Of a stretch of 64,000 nt of DNA, positions 1-7,064 are shown piece after piece (position 1 is the first letter of the stretch; each line of letters starts with the position of its first letter). The notes below the pieces were generated by a model. It was not told the DNA's origin and ran no database searches. It worked only from the letters and a program-made list of their open reading frames with translations. The DNA is from an uncultured Verrucomicrobiota bacterium. GTDB taxonomy: Bacteria > Verrucomicrobiota > Verrucomicrobiia > Limisphaerales > UBA9464. The stretch is from the NCBI GenBank assembly GCA_903907995.1, contig CAIVQH010000010.1:1-64000 (forward strand). The letters are read 5' to 3'. The position numbers and the translations under genes are program-made.

Positions 1-1
1 C

Positions 2-136
2 ATCCAGACCGTAAAGCGCAAAGCCCGCGGCTTCCGCTCCGTCGAGTACTTCTCCGCCATGATCTACCTCGTCGCCTCCCATCTGAAGTTCGACCTCCCT
101 GATCCCGTTCCAGCTACCCACACAAAGTCACCTTGA
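2..136 (+). pseudogene. C-terminal fragment of an ISL3-like transposase (cut by window edge)
   Basis: The reading frame is open from the window edge to a TGA at 134-136 and encodes about 44 residues. It contains the basic stretch TVKRKARGFRSVEYF followed by a hydrophobic MIYLVASHL segment. This resembles the extreme C-terminus of ISL3/IS204-type DDE transposases, which end in a KR-x-ARGFR-like motif. The family call rests on this short tail alone, so other DDE families are possible. Whether the rest of the gene is intact lies outside the window. It directly abuts a truncated phage-type kinase fragment, so it is probably the right edge of an inserted element. Confidence 0.5.
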
Positions 137-609
137 GGCCTTTTTTCAAGGATACCGGATGGACATGGAAACGAGCATGAAGCTTGGTTTGATGAAGCCT
201 CGAACCACTGGTTTAAGGCAACTTACGCAAATAGATTCGGCCTTGAATGGGGGCAGAATGATAGTGCAATTCCTTGCGCTTATCTAAATAGGCTTCTACT
301 TCAGAATAAGTTTTTTGGTGACGATATACAGCTTTTTGCATTGGCGAATTGCGGGCAAAAGCTTCGTGTAATCACTACTCAGCCTCATATTGATGGGGGA
401 CCGGCATCTTACTCGGAAATAGGCGCATGGTTTATAGCTCGCGGGTTTTTGAAAATCGAGTCGGATCTTGGCATAGCATGGTTTAGCCGTGAGTTCAGTC
501 TCCTGATCGCGGATGCGCACGAGGGGAACGTGATTAAAACCGCCGATGGAACGCTCGTGCCGATTGATTTAAACATCATCGAGGCGACTGGGGAATTTCT
601 GAAGTGGGC
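137..609 (+). pseudogene. 5'-truncated phage-type (polyvalent-like) protein kinase fragment
   Basis: Immediately after the transposase stop the same frame stays open and encodes a recognisable domain with no start codon: HGNEHEAWFDEASNHWFKAT, then a central FGDDI and LRVITTQPHI, and finally LLIADAHEGNVIKT and DGTLVPIDLNII. The D-x-H-x-x-N and PIDLN pieces look like kinase catalytic and metal-binding loops. The pattern matches my recollection of the putative polyvalent protein kinase domain of phage and mobile-element proteins. The 5' end is lost at the transposase junction and the 3' end at the integrase junction near 610. The DNA is clearly richer in A+T than its surroundings. It cannot be expressed as a normal gene, although a TTG at 341 could start a shorter product. 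Confidence 0.55.
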
Positions 610-1324
610 ATGTGGTGTGCGGTCGCTTCCCCTTCTGGATGAAAGTGATCTGTCCTCGGTCCAAGTCCACGTCGGCCCACGGCACCGCCGTCTCGGACAG
701 CCGGCACCCGGTGGCCATGGCCAAGTCGAAGCAGACCTGCATCCAGCGCGGTGCCTTTTCCAACGCCAGCCGGATTTTCGCCTCCTCCTCCAGCGTGATC
801 TCCGGCTTCACCTTGGCCGGCGCACGGCTGATGCCCAGGCTGCGGCAGGGGTTCTGCACGATCCAGCCCCGGTTATAGGCCTCGCCCAGCAGCAGACCCA
901 GCAGCTTGACCTCGTAGATGGCGGTGTTTCGTGCGGCTTTGTAGAGTCCGGTTCGCCGCTCCTGTCGCCAGGCCACATAATTCAAGCAGTCCTCCCGCCG
1001 CACTCCGCAGGGGATGTTGATGCTCTTCTCACGGAGGAAAAAGCGGATCGAGGTCCAGCCGTTGAGAAAGCGGGCCAAGGTGCGGGGACGGAGTTCGTAG
1101 CGAAGCTTGAGATAGGGCTCGACCCACTGGTCCCAGTTCATTTCTGCGACGGTTCCCCGCTGCGCCCTTTCAGTGAGGGTCAACTGCGCCGCCAGCTTCT
1201 GGGCCTTGCGGGTCTCTGCGGTCGAGGCGATGCGGAAGCTCGTCCGTTCTCGGTGCCAACTACCACTGGTCTTGGTCTGGATGTACCAAAACTGGCTGCC
1301 ATCACGAGCTACAAGGGATGCCAT
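610..1324 (-). pseudogene. Tyrosine recombinase/integrase, truncated at the C-terminus
   Basis: From an ATG at 1324 the frame encodes a SAM-like N-terminal core-binding domain (about residues 50-150). The start of the catalytic domain follows, including MATGCRLSE, which holds the first catalytic arginine, and a GKRPHTT strand. Phage-type integrases continue for about 100 more residues with the H-x-x-R box and nucleophilic tyrosine; neither is present. After about position 610 the frame runs into the antisense of the kinase fragment, so the 3' part was deleted or replaced. The gene starts about 140 bp from a tRNA 3'-end-like sequence, the usual position of an integrase beside its attachment site. 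It is presumably inactive. Confidence 0.75.
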
Positions 1325-1463
1325 AAATTAGCGGCATATGATGGCATGTTACGCGATTCACGAACACGCCTCTTTGTACCGCAATGCGCCCGGACGCTAC
1401 TGGCAACTCACTGGCACTCTTGTAAATGGCTTTTGGACAGCGTGTTATGCGTTGTTTTCTATC

Positions 1464-1491
1464 GCTGGTTCGATTCCGGCTCCAGCCACCA
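1464..1491 (+). repeat. tRNA 3'-end fragment, candidate attachment (att) site
   Basis: The 28 bp read as a T-arm (GCTGG, loop TTCGATT, CCGGC), then TCCAGCC, discriminator A and an encoded CCA. The stem pairs fully if one T-G pair is allowed. No matching 5' acceptor strand (GGCTGGA) or convincing D/anticodon arms lie in the 75 bp upstream. This is therefore a 3' fragment rather than a functional tRNA. Next to a truncated integrase it is most simply the duplicated att core left by integration into a tRNA gene elsewhere. Confidence 0.65.
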
Positions 1492-1538
1492 CGGTTTTTC
1501 CCTTCTTCAATTCCACGTCCCGGCAAATTGTCCGCCTC

Positions 1539-2105
1539 ATGAAAAGCGACAAACAGGAGCTGCCGCCGAAGACGCGGGCCAAACTGCTTACGGCTTTGCG
1601 GGCCCGTTTTGAGAAGCATCCCCAGCGCCACAAGGGGTTGGACTGGGCCAAGGTGCAGGCGCGTCTGGAGGCCAGTCCGGCCAAGCTGTGGGTGCTTCAG
1701 GAAATGGAACGGACCGGCGGGGAACCCGATGTGGTCGGTCACGACAAAATGACGGGCGAATACGTCTTCTTCGACTGTTCCCCGGAAAGTCCCAAGGGCC
1801 GCACCAGCGTCTGTTACGACCGGGAGGGCTGGGAATCGCGCAAGGAGCATCGGCCCGCCACTAACGCCATCGATTTGGCCAAGACGCTGGGCATCGAACT
1901 GCTCACGGAGGAGGAATACTTCGCGCTGCAGAAGCTCGGTGAGTTCGACCAGAAAACCTCGAGCTGGATCAAGACGCCGGCGGACATCCGGTCGCAGGGT
2001 GGGGCGCTGTATTGCGATCTCCGTTACGGCCGCGTGTTCGTCGGGCACAATGGGGCGCAGTCCTATTACGCCGCCCGGGGCTTCCGGGGCTCGCTGCGGG
2101 TCTGA
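1539..2105 (+). CDS. DUF4256 family protein
   Basis: The 188-residue product matches DUF4256 over its whole length. Highlights are MERTGGEPDVVG near residue 60, FFDCSPESPKGR, CYDREGWESRKEH, LGEFDQKTSSWIKTP, and the C-terminal GHNGAQSYYAARGFRGSLRV. The function of the family is unknown. It is soluble, with no signal peptide or membrane segment. I chose the ATG at 1539 (MKSDKQELP) because it gives the usual family length; the longer frame from 1338 would read through the tRNA-like att sequence. It begins 47 bp after that att-like site, so it marks the chromosomal side of the old integration. Confidence 0.9.
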   Translation: MKSDKQELPPKTRAKLLTALRARFEKHPQRHKGLDWAKVQARLEASPAKLWVLQEMERTGGEPDVVGHDKMTGEYVFFDCSPESPKGRTSVCYDREGWESRKEHRPATNAIDLAKTLGIELLTEEEYFALQKLGEFDQKTSSWIKTPADIRSQGGALYCDLRYGRVFVGHNGAQSYYAARGFRGSLRV

Positions 2106-2243
2106 TTTGGACCGCCGAAATCTGTGTGCGCCAGGGGCCTTCGTTCCGTCGCCTGACGCTGCGCTCGGCGACGGGGACGGCGACAGCGCGCCATCCCTAC
2201 TCGGACCGAGCGCGGCTCTGCGTACCGAAGCGCGCCGTTCTGT

Positions 2244-3098
2244 TCAACCGAACAGCCGCGTGAAGTTCGCCGCGACCTGCGTCGCCAGCGCCTCGACCGG
2301 TTCGCCGAAGAAATCGGAGACGTACTGGTAGATCGCGGCGAGGTTGGCCGGATGGTTCAGCGGCTGGCCGGTGGCCGGGTCGGTGAGCGGGTGGCGGTTG
2401 AGCGCGTCGGGGGGCAACTGGTCGGGCGCGTCCGTCTCGATCAGCAGGCGGTCGGGCGGCACGGCGCGGAAGACCTCGCGTTGGCGGGCCTTGCGTTCGT
2501 GGGCGAAGTAGCCGGGAAAGCTGAAGTAGGCCCCCAGCTTCGCGAATGGCGCGACCAGTTCGACCGGGCCGCCGTAGCTGTGCAGCAGGAAGCCGCGCGC
2601 GGGCCGGGGATTCGCCGACAACAACTCCTGCAGCCGGCCAAAGGCCTGGAGGCAGTGGATGCTCGCCGAGAGGTTGCGCTCGGCGGCGAGCTGGAGCTGG
2701 GCGGTGAAGGCGGCTTCCTGTTCGGCCATGGACGGCGGCACCGACCCGGCACCCGCCGCCCCGAGATAGGTGCGCCAGCGCTCCGGGTTTTCCAGCATCC
2801 AGCGGTCGATCCCGATCTCGCCGATGACTGCGCCGGGGGTGAGGTCAAGCTGGCGGACCAGTTCCTCGCGCCATTGCGGCGTGCGCTCACCCAGATACCA
2901 CGGATGACAGCCAAAGGCGGGCACGATCATCGTCGGATGCAAATCCGCCAGGGAAGCGACCTGCGGCCAGTCGGATTCCCCGGAGCCGTTCACCACCATG
3001 CGGGCGACCCCGGCCTGCACGGCCTCGGCCGCCAGCTCATCCTCCCGGCCGGCGAAGCGGTCGTCCTGCAGGTGGTTGTGGGCATCGCAAAGGTGCAT
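2244..3098 (-). CDS. TatD family metal-dependent hydrolase
   Basis: The 284-residue protein is a TatD-type amidohydrolase (TIM barrel). DAHNHLQD at residues 5-12 is the first metal-binding HxH box, GCHPW lies near residue 65, GEIGID supplies the bridging Glu, SIHCLQ and LLHSYGG carry further ligand histidines, and LIETDAPD near residue 225 carries the final metal-binding Asp. TatD proteins are 3'-5' exonucleases active on DNA and RNA and have been linked to repair and RNA quality control; which role applies here cannot be read from sequence. It lies 17 bp downstream of sufE on the same strand and is probably cotranscribed with it. The length is normal for the family. Confidence 0.88.
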   Translation of the reverse strand: MHLCDAHNHLQDDRFAGREDELAAEAVQAGVARMVVNGSGESDWPQVASLADLHPTMIVPAFGCHPWYLGERTPQWREELVRQLDLTPGAVIGEIGIDRWMLENPERWRTYLGAAGAGSVPPSMAEQEAAFTAQLQLAAERNLSASIHCLQAFGRLQELLSANPRPARGFLLHSYGGPVELVAPFAKLGAYFSFPGYFAHERKARQREVFRAVPPDRLLIETDAPDQLPPDALNRHPLTDPATGQPLNHPANLAAIYQYVSDFFGEPVEALATQVAANFTRLFG

Positions 3099-3115
3099 AC
3101 GGGATCATGCGGCGG

Positions 3116-3556
3116 CTAGGCCGGCGCTTGCGAGGCCGCAAAGGTGCGGATCTGTTCCGCGACGCGCAGGACGGTGGCGCGGCGGCTTTCGGCCAGCTGG
3201 CGTACCAGCCCCAGTTCGTCGAGGAAGGCGAAGTCCAAGCTGGCGATCTCGGCCGGAGTGGCCCCGGAGGCCAGCTCGCAGAGCAGGCCGGTCATGGCCT
3301 TGAGCGTGAGCGCGTCGGAATCGGTGCGAAACCAGCAGTGTCCGTCGCGGAACTCGGGCACGAACCACAGCCGCACCTGGCAGCCGGTGACCCGGTGGAC
3401 TTCGAGCCGCAGCTCCTCTGGCAGCGGCGCACGATGCCTGGCCTGTTCCACCGCCCACGCGAAGCGGGCTTGCGGATCGCGCAAACGCGCGAGGGCCGCG
3501 AGCAGCGCCTGCTGCTTCGCGGCCAGCGTGGGGATTTCCAAGGCTTCGGCGCTCAC
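3116..3556 (-). CDS. sufE: SufE family Fe-S cluster assembly protein
   Basis: A 146-residue SufE-fold protein. SufE accepts persulfide sulfur from the cysteine desulfurase SufS on a conserved cysteine and passes it to the SufBCD scaffold. The expected cysteine is visible in VTGCQVRLW (Cys59), where the family usually has V-x-GC-x-S-x-V-W. The rest (LPEELRLEVHRV, ALTLKAMTGLLCELASG, FLDELGLVRQL, RRATVLRVAEQIRTFA) follows the family pattern of an L-x-P sheet followed by helices. There are no suf neighbours in the window, so SufS and SufBCD must be encoded elsewhere. It is upstream of tatD on the same strand. Confidence 0.85.
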   Translation of the reverse strand: MSAEALEIPTLAAKQQALLAALARLRDPQARFAWAVEQARHRAPLPEELRLEVHRVTGCQVRLWFVPEFRDGHCWFRTDSDALTLKAMTGLLCELASGATPAEIASLDFAFLDELGLVRQLAESRRATVLRVAEQIRTFAASQAPA

Positions 3557-3614
3557 GAACGAGCCGAGCCTAGGCGGGAACCGCCTGAAGGGCGAGCGGG
3601 CAGGGGAAGGGAGA

Positions 3615-3698
3615 ATTTAATTTGGAACGCAGGAAAACAGGAACTCAGAAAGAACCGGTCTCCGTCTTCTTTCCTGCTTTCCTGTTTTCCAGATTCAA
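3615..3698. repeat. Intergenic palindrome, family A (AACAGGAAA type)
   Basis: An imperfect inverted repeat. The left arm, TTTGGAACGCAGGAAAACAG and on, faces a right arm, TTTCCTGCTTTCCTGTTTTC and on, around a CCGGTC centre. The same arm sequences recur at 50129-50310 and 56784-56845, always between genes. It lies upstream of sufE (minus strand) and has no coding sense. A small REP/MITE-like element is the simplest reading. Confidence 0.7.
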
Positions 3699-3759
3699 AC
3701 TGCCCGGCTGGCGGACCAGGCGGTCCGCGCTCCCGTTGCGCCCGGCCAGTGCGACGGAC

Positions 3760-3996
3760 TCAGGCCGGCATCAACCGGCGGGGTTCGGCGGTGCGACCGG
3801 CGAAAAAGTAGATCACCGAGCCGATGAACGGCAGGAACCAGATCAGCGCCGCCCACAGCACGCGGGCCGTGCCCGTGAGGTTGTCGTTGCGGATGGCATG
3901 GATGAGCGTCCACACCCAGAAGACAAAGCAGGCGAGGCCAAACGGGATGAGGAGCAGCAGCGCCAAAATTGCGAGAATGACCAGGAAAGCACTCAT
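3760..3996 (-). CDS. Small PLDc_N-type two-TM membrane protein (copy 2)
   Basis: A 78-residue protein of two transmembrane helices. The first (about residues 3-28) is very hydrophobic, the loop is WTLIHAIRNDN, and the second ends in WFLPFIGSVIYFFAGR. This is the pattern of the phospholipase-D/cardiolipin-synthase N-terminal membrane domain (PLDc_N), which occurs alone in many short proteins without enzymatic activity. I used the ATG at 3996 (MSAFLVI) instead of the longer frame to 4089, whose extra residues are not family-like. A paralogue with the same layout lies at 4774-5007. The two belong to duplicated gene blocks in this locus. Confidence 0.75.
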   Translation of the reverse strand: MSAFLVILAILALLLLIPFGLACFVFWVWTLIHAIRNDNLTGTARVLWAALIWFLPFIGSVIYFFAGRTAEPRRLMPA

Positions 3997-4045
3997 AATT
4001 CGTCTTTTGTTACGGTGATAACACCCGGCAAACCCCGCGAAAGTT

Positions 4046-4141
4046 TCAGTGGATTGCCATGGTTTGCGCGCACTGGGAAAGCCATTCACACGGGACCCCG
4101 AAGACCGTGAGCTCGGCGCGGCTGTCCGGCTCGTTGGTCAT
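4046..4141 (-). pseudogene. Decayed N-terminus of a second copy of the 143-aa membrane protein
   Basis: From an ATG at 4141 the minus strand reads MTNEPDSRAELTVFGV. This is nearly identical to MTDTPDNRAKLTVFAV, the start of the 143-aa gene at 5043-5474. Homology stops after about 16 codons, and the frame ends at 4046 within unrelated sequence. It sits between a DUF2500 gene and a PLDc_N gene, exactly where the intact copy sits in the neighbouring block. It is therefore the remnant of the middle gene in a duplicated three-gene unit. Confidence 0.7.
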
Positions 4142-4233
4142 GGTGGCTTCACAGGTTGGTCAGGCAAGGTGGTAATGACCCAACGCGTCGATTCATAGGC
4201 GGGACACGTGGACTGGCTGCCGGGACCACGCCC

Positions 4234-4632
4234 TTACAGTGGCCCAATCCATTTCGAGTCTGGCGGCGGGCCTTCGCGACGGTGCGATATGGGGGCGAAG
4301 CCCAACAATTCTTTGCCGCGATAGGTAAGGTTGCCGGTTTCATCCTCGCGCACACTGCTGTAAAAGGTGCCGCTCACGGCGAATTCCTGCCGCGAACCGT
4401 CGGCGGTGAGCTCGAAAGTCACGTAATACGAGGTGTAGATGGAGATGCCATTGCCGCCACCGACCTGCTCCCGTTTCGCGAAAACCCGGGTAGGCACCGT
4501 CACGGCCGGTCGGCTCCTTCGGACACGATCGAAAACGTACAACCCCAAAACCAAAATGAGAAACCCGCCAAGGAGCAGCCACGTTTTTATTTCCTCGGGC
4601 GACAGCCTGGAGGTGGATATTTGGGAGAACAT
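4234..4632 (-). CDS. DUF2500 family membrane-anchored protein (copy 2)
   Basis: The 132-residue protein has one N-terminal membrane segment (about residues 19-36, TWLLLGGFLILVLGLYVF). A DUF2500-type soluble domain follows: TRVFAKREQV, SYYVTFELTADGSRQEFAVS and EDETGNLTYRGKELLGF. DUF2500 (YhhM-like) proteins are small membrane-anchored beta-rich proteins of unknown function. A longer paralogue is at 5488-6009 and a broken third copy at 6230-6451. It is followed on the same strand by a decayed gene start and a PLDc_N gene, the same order as in the intact block. No catalytic residues are apparent. Confidence 0.75.
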   Translation of the reverse strand: MFSQISTSRLSPEEIKTWLLLGGFLILVLGLYVFDRVRRSRPAVTVPTRVFAKREQVGGGNGISIYTSYYVTFELTADGSRQEFAVSGTFYSSVREDETGNLTYRGKELLGFAPISHRREGPPPDSKWIGPL

Positions 4633-4705
4633 GCGGTTATTGATTCAAGTTAGAATCGTGAGGCATCGGCGGTTTCTAAAGGACCTGCCGTATGCCTTCA
4701 ATCTT

Positions 4706-4789
4706 TCAGATGGCCTTTCGGGGAGCAATTTCCCGCTTCAGGGCGGGCACCTGTTCGCGCATCTTCTCCAGTTTCACACCGACGGCGCC
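4706..4789 (-). pseudogene. Flotillin C-terminus remnant
   Basis: The minus strand reads AVGVKLEKMREQVPALKREI and then PRKAI-stop (4706-4708). It aligns with the end of the intact flotillin at 7065-8597, ALTGVKLEQLLAQVPALRKA. No upstream flotillin sequence remains. The 3' end of the PLDc_N gene at 4774-5007 runs into it, so the last residues of that protein (VGAPSV) come from this DNA in another frame. It marks the junction of a duplicated segment that once began with the flotillin 3' end. Confidence 0.7.
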
Positions 4790-5007
4790 CCGACCCGCGA
4801 ACGTCGCCCGAAGCACAGGTAAACCAACGCGCCCAGCACATGGGTGAGGCAGATGACGATGACCCAGATGAGGCGCTCGTTGTCCGACAGGCCACGGTTG
4901 CGGACACAGTCCACCAGCATCCAGAGCCAGAGGGCAAAGGCGCCGAGGGAGACCAGGAACACCAGGGTGATGAACAGCAGTTCGTACATTCCGATGAGGG
5001 CGAGCAT
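4774..5007 (-). CDS. Small PLDc_N-type two-TM membrane protein (copy 1)
   Basis: A 77-residue protein with two membrane helices: residues about 8-32, ending WLWMLVDCVRN, and about 43-66, WVIVICLTHVLGALVYLCFG. The D/N-E-R-L-I-W motif between them is typical of PLDc_N domains. It is paralogous to 3760-3996. The last residues (VGAPSV) overlap a flotillin-3' remnant in another frame, so the natural C-terminus was probably replaced during a duplication. It follows the 143-aa gene by 35 bp on the same strand and is probably cotranscribed with it. Confidence 0.75.
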   Translation of the reverse strand: MLALIGMYELLFITLVFLVSLGAFALWLWMLVDCVRNRGLSDNERLIWVIVICLTHVLGALVYLCFGRRSRVGAPSV

Positions 5008-5042
5008 AGGGATCAGGGGTTGGGGTTAGTGGGGCAGGAAGG

Positions 5043-5474
5043 TTATTCGTCCGGGACAGTTTCCAAGGTGGCGCAATCTTCCAGCCAGATCACGCCGTAG
5101 CTGAAATTGGAGCGGCAGACGGCGTGATGCCGACGACCCAGCAGATCGGTATAAACGACCACGAACTTGGTCGAGTTGGGCAGGTGGCCCGCCGAAGGGC
5201 GCCACCAATCCTGCTGCCGGAGGGGCAGTGCGCGCAGCGATTCCACGCGACCGCCGGTATCGGCCACGGTGTGGCGGATGCGCCGGCGGTTCGTCCAGGC
5301 CAGCAGCAGCGGCATCCCGACCAGGAGGCCGGGCAGGCCGACCCACGCCGCCACCCGCACGAGGTGCCGCGTGGTCTCGCCACTGGTGCCGAACACGACG
5401 ACCGTCACGAGCAACCAGCCCACCAGCACGGCGAAGACCGTCAGCTTGGCGCGGTTGTCGGGAGTGTCGGTCAT
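5043..5474 (-). CDS. Two-TM membrane protein of unknown function
   Basis: I do not recognise a named family. The 143-residue product (start ATG 5474, MTDTPDNRAKL) has two membrane helices, about residues 12-30 and 43-63. A soluble tail of about 75 residues follows, with FVVVYTDLLGRRHHAVCRSN and YGVIWLEDC. The longer frame upstream to 5765 overlaps the next gene and is rejected. A broken copy of its first 16 codons lies at 4046-4141. It is the middle gene of the DUF2500 / 143-aa / PLDc_N block downstream of flotillin. The tail resembles the short beta-rich domains of DUF2500 proteins only in general character. Confidence 0.6.
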   Translation of the reverse strand: MTDTPDNRAKLTVFAVLVGWLLVTVVVFGTSGETTRHLVRVAAWVGLPGLLVGMPLLLAWTNRRRIRHTVADTGGRVESLRALPLRQQDWWRPSAGHLPNSTKFVVVYTDLLGRRHHAVCRSNFSYGVIWLEDCATLETVPDE

Positions 5475-5487
5475 GGCTGATGGCGGT

Positions 5488-6009
5488 TCAGGCACTGACG
5501 GGGGCGGCGGCCCGCTGGGACGACCCGCAGGCGAGGCACTTGGGCGAATCCGGCGACACCGCACCGCCACAGTAGCCGCAGATCCAACTGGAAACGTGCG
5601 GTACCGTTGCGGGCGTCGGGGATGCAGCGAGGCGGCGCACCCGAAGGAAACCTTTGTACCGCGTCCCCTGGTAGGTGAGGTCGCCGGTATCGCCCTCGGC
5701 CAGCCCGCTGTAATCCACGCTACGCACGGAGAACTCCTGCCGCAGGCCGTCGGCGACCGTGTCAAAGGTCACGTAATACCAGGTGGAGGTGGAGCTGTCG
5801 TGCCCGCTGCCGCTGACATGCTGGCGCTTCGTGACCACCAGGGCCGGCACGGTACGCACCGGCTGGGCGTTGTTGCTCTGCCATTGGGCGATGCCCTTGA
5901 AGATCGTGACCGCAAACACGCCGATCACGAGCACGGCCACCATAAAAATGAACAGCGAGGCCAGGGTGAACATGAGAGTGAAAAGCATGTGCACAACCGT
6001 CCTAATCAT
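5488..6009 (-). CDS. DUF2500 protein with C-terminal zinc ribbon (copy 1)
   Basis: 173 residues. A membrane helix (about 10-38) is followed by a DUF2500 domain with VVTKRQHVSG, WYYVTFDTVADGLRQEF, and LAEGDTGDLTYQGTRYKGF. A C-terminal zinc ribbon (ICGYCGG, then KCLACGS) follows. The ribbon is absent from the paralogue at 4234-4632. The gene overlaps the upstream zinc-ribbon gene by 4 bp (ATGA), which suggests translational coupling. Function is unknown. The flotillin/NfeD context suggests a membrane-associated role, but that is inference. Confidence 0.75.
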   Translation of the reverse strand: MIRTVVHMLFTLMFTLASLFIFMVAVLVIGVFAVTIFKGIAQWQSNNAQPVRTVPALVVTKRQHVSGSGHDSSTSTWYYVTFDTVADGLRQEFSVRSVDYSGLAEGDTGDLTYQGTRYKGFLRVRRLAASPTPATVPHVSSWICGYCGGAVSPDSPKCLACGSSQRAAAPVSA

Positions 6010-6233
6010 CCCTCGCGGGCATACGACTCAAGAAAACCGCAGCCTTGGCACCGGAAGGTGATGACATCGAGTTTGGCACACCCGTCCAAATGCAATCCGG
6101 TCCAGCGGTACTTTACCGGTATTCCGGCGACCCATTGGGACACCGAGGCGTAATTGCCGTCGCCGCGATCGAATAGAAACCCCGGCTCAAAAACGCTACC
6201 CCCACATTTTGGACATTTGTTGGGTGCGTTCAT
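6006..6233 (-). CDS. Small zinc-ribbon protein
   Basis: A 75-residue soluble protein with two CxxC knuckles, CPKCGG near residue 8 and CQGCGF near residue 62. Between them is a beta-rich stretch with GFLFDRG, VAGIPVKYRW and LDVITFRC. This layout fits short zinc-ribbon proteins of unknown function that commonly accompany membrane-protein operons. It overlaps the DUF2500 gene downstream by 4 bp and the broken gene upstream by 4 bp. No enzymatic motif is seen. Confidence 0.65.
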   Translation of the reverse strand: MNAPNKCPKCGGSVFEPGFLFDRGDGNYASVSQWVAGIPVKYRWTGLHLDGCAKLDVITFRCQGCGFLESYAREG

Positions 6234-6451
6234 AGTTTACCCCTTCGGTTCGTCGCCCTTGTCCATCGCCTACCGTAGTGGGCACTTGTGCACACCGGCT
6301 GGGCATTGTTGCTCGAACATTGGGCGAGGCCCTTGGCGAAATTGACCGCGAACACTACTAGGATGAACAGCGGCATCAAGGTGAACATGAGAAGAAACAG
6401 GCAGCCCATGGGCCGAATGAGGTAACTTTGGAGGTGTTTTGAAATAGCCAA
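6230..6451 (-). pseudogene. Chimeric remnant: DUF2500 N-terminus joined to a flotillin 3' end
   Basis: The 73-codon frame starts with a membrane segment, LMFTLMPLFILVVFAVNFAK. It then has GLAQCSSNNAQPVCT, which closely matches the corresponding part of the intact DUF2500 protein at 5488-6009 (GIAQWQSNNAQPVRT). After that residue the DUF2500 homology stops. The DNA at about 6234-6285 instead matches the last codons of the flotillin gene (7065-7110), read in a different frame. It is therefore a fusion of two fragments from this same locus and unlikely to be functional, although the frame is open. Confidence 0.65.
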
Positions 6452-6452
6452 C

Positions 6453-7061
6453 CTAGTCCCATTTTACAGCCCCGTTAGCCTCGAGTGGGAACTTCGGATC
6501 AATAGTCAGCTTCAAGATATTTGTTCCCATTGTGTCGAGCACTCTCGACGCCAACTGCCACTGTCCCTCGATCTTTTTCAAGCGAACTTCTTGGGATAAA
6601 CGACCATTTCTGGCGCTAAAAAAGACATTCAACCTCACAGCATTCATTCCAATCACAGTAAGCTTTCCGATTGGGTAGACTGAGTTGGCCGGTAATTCAC
6701 CAACCGTAACTGTCTTGCCGATAAAATCCTGCGTTTTCTCGGCAGTATCTAAATCTAGAATTTGGACACGAACATCATACAATGGAAACGTGTCGCCACT
6801 GCCTACTAAGATAGCTAAATGATCAGTATCCCGATCACCGATTTCGAGAGATGGAAAATTCGTTCCTCCAGTAACACTGGACAAGGCATTCTGGGTTAAC
6901 CGAATTATTTCTTCATTCTTAAGATTCAGGAGGTTTTGATTTCTCGTTTGGTCTCTGTAATTTAGAAATGCCCCAATTGTGGCGCAGATAGCGCCAACGG
7001 CGACGAAGAACATCCCTAACTGACCTAGATCCAGTTTCATACGTGGCGCGATCGGGTTCAT
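6453..7061 (-). CDS. Hypothetical membrane-anchored protein, AT-rich
   Basis: No family recognised. The 202-residue protein has one N-terminal membrane helix (about residues 13-33) followed by a short helical stretch (RDQTRNQNLLNLKNEEIIRL). A soluble domain of about 140 residues follows, probably beta-rich, with DHLAILVGSG, YDVRVQILDLD, and VRLNVFFSARNGRLSQEVRL. The overall shape is a membrane-anchored Ig-like or NPxY-type domain, unproven. Base composition is visibly more A+T-rich than both neighbours, suggesting recent acquisition. It sits precisely between the intact flotillin gene (3 bp away) and the chimeric remnant, so it was probably inserted at the duplication junction. Confidence 0.6.
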   Translation of the reverse strand: MNPIAPRMKLDLGQLGMFFVAVGAICATIGAFLNYRDQTRNQNLLNLKNEEIIRLTQNALSSVTGGTNFPSLEIGDRDTDHLAILVGSGDTFPLYDVRVQILDLDTAEKTQDFIGKTVTVGELPANSVYPIGKLTVIGMNAVRLNVFFSARNGRLSQEVRLKKIEGQWQLASRVLDTMGTNILKLTIDPKFPLEANGAVKWD

Positions 7062-7064
7062 GGC

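Noticed and set aside
1338-1538. Upstream extension of the DUF4256 frame
   Set aside because: It would translate the tRNA-like att sequence and exceed the normal family length; ATG 1539 is better.
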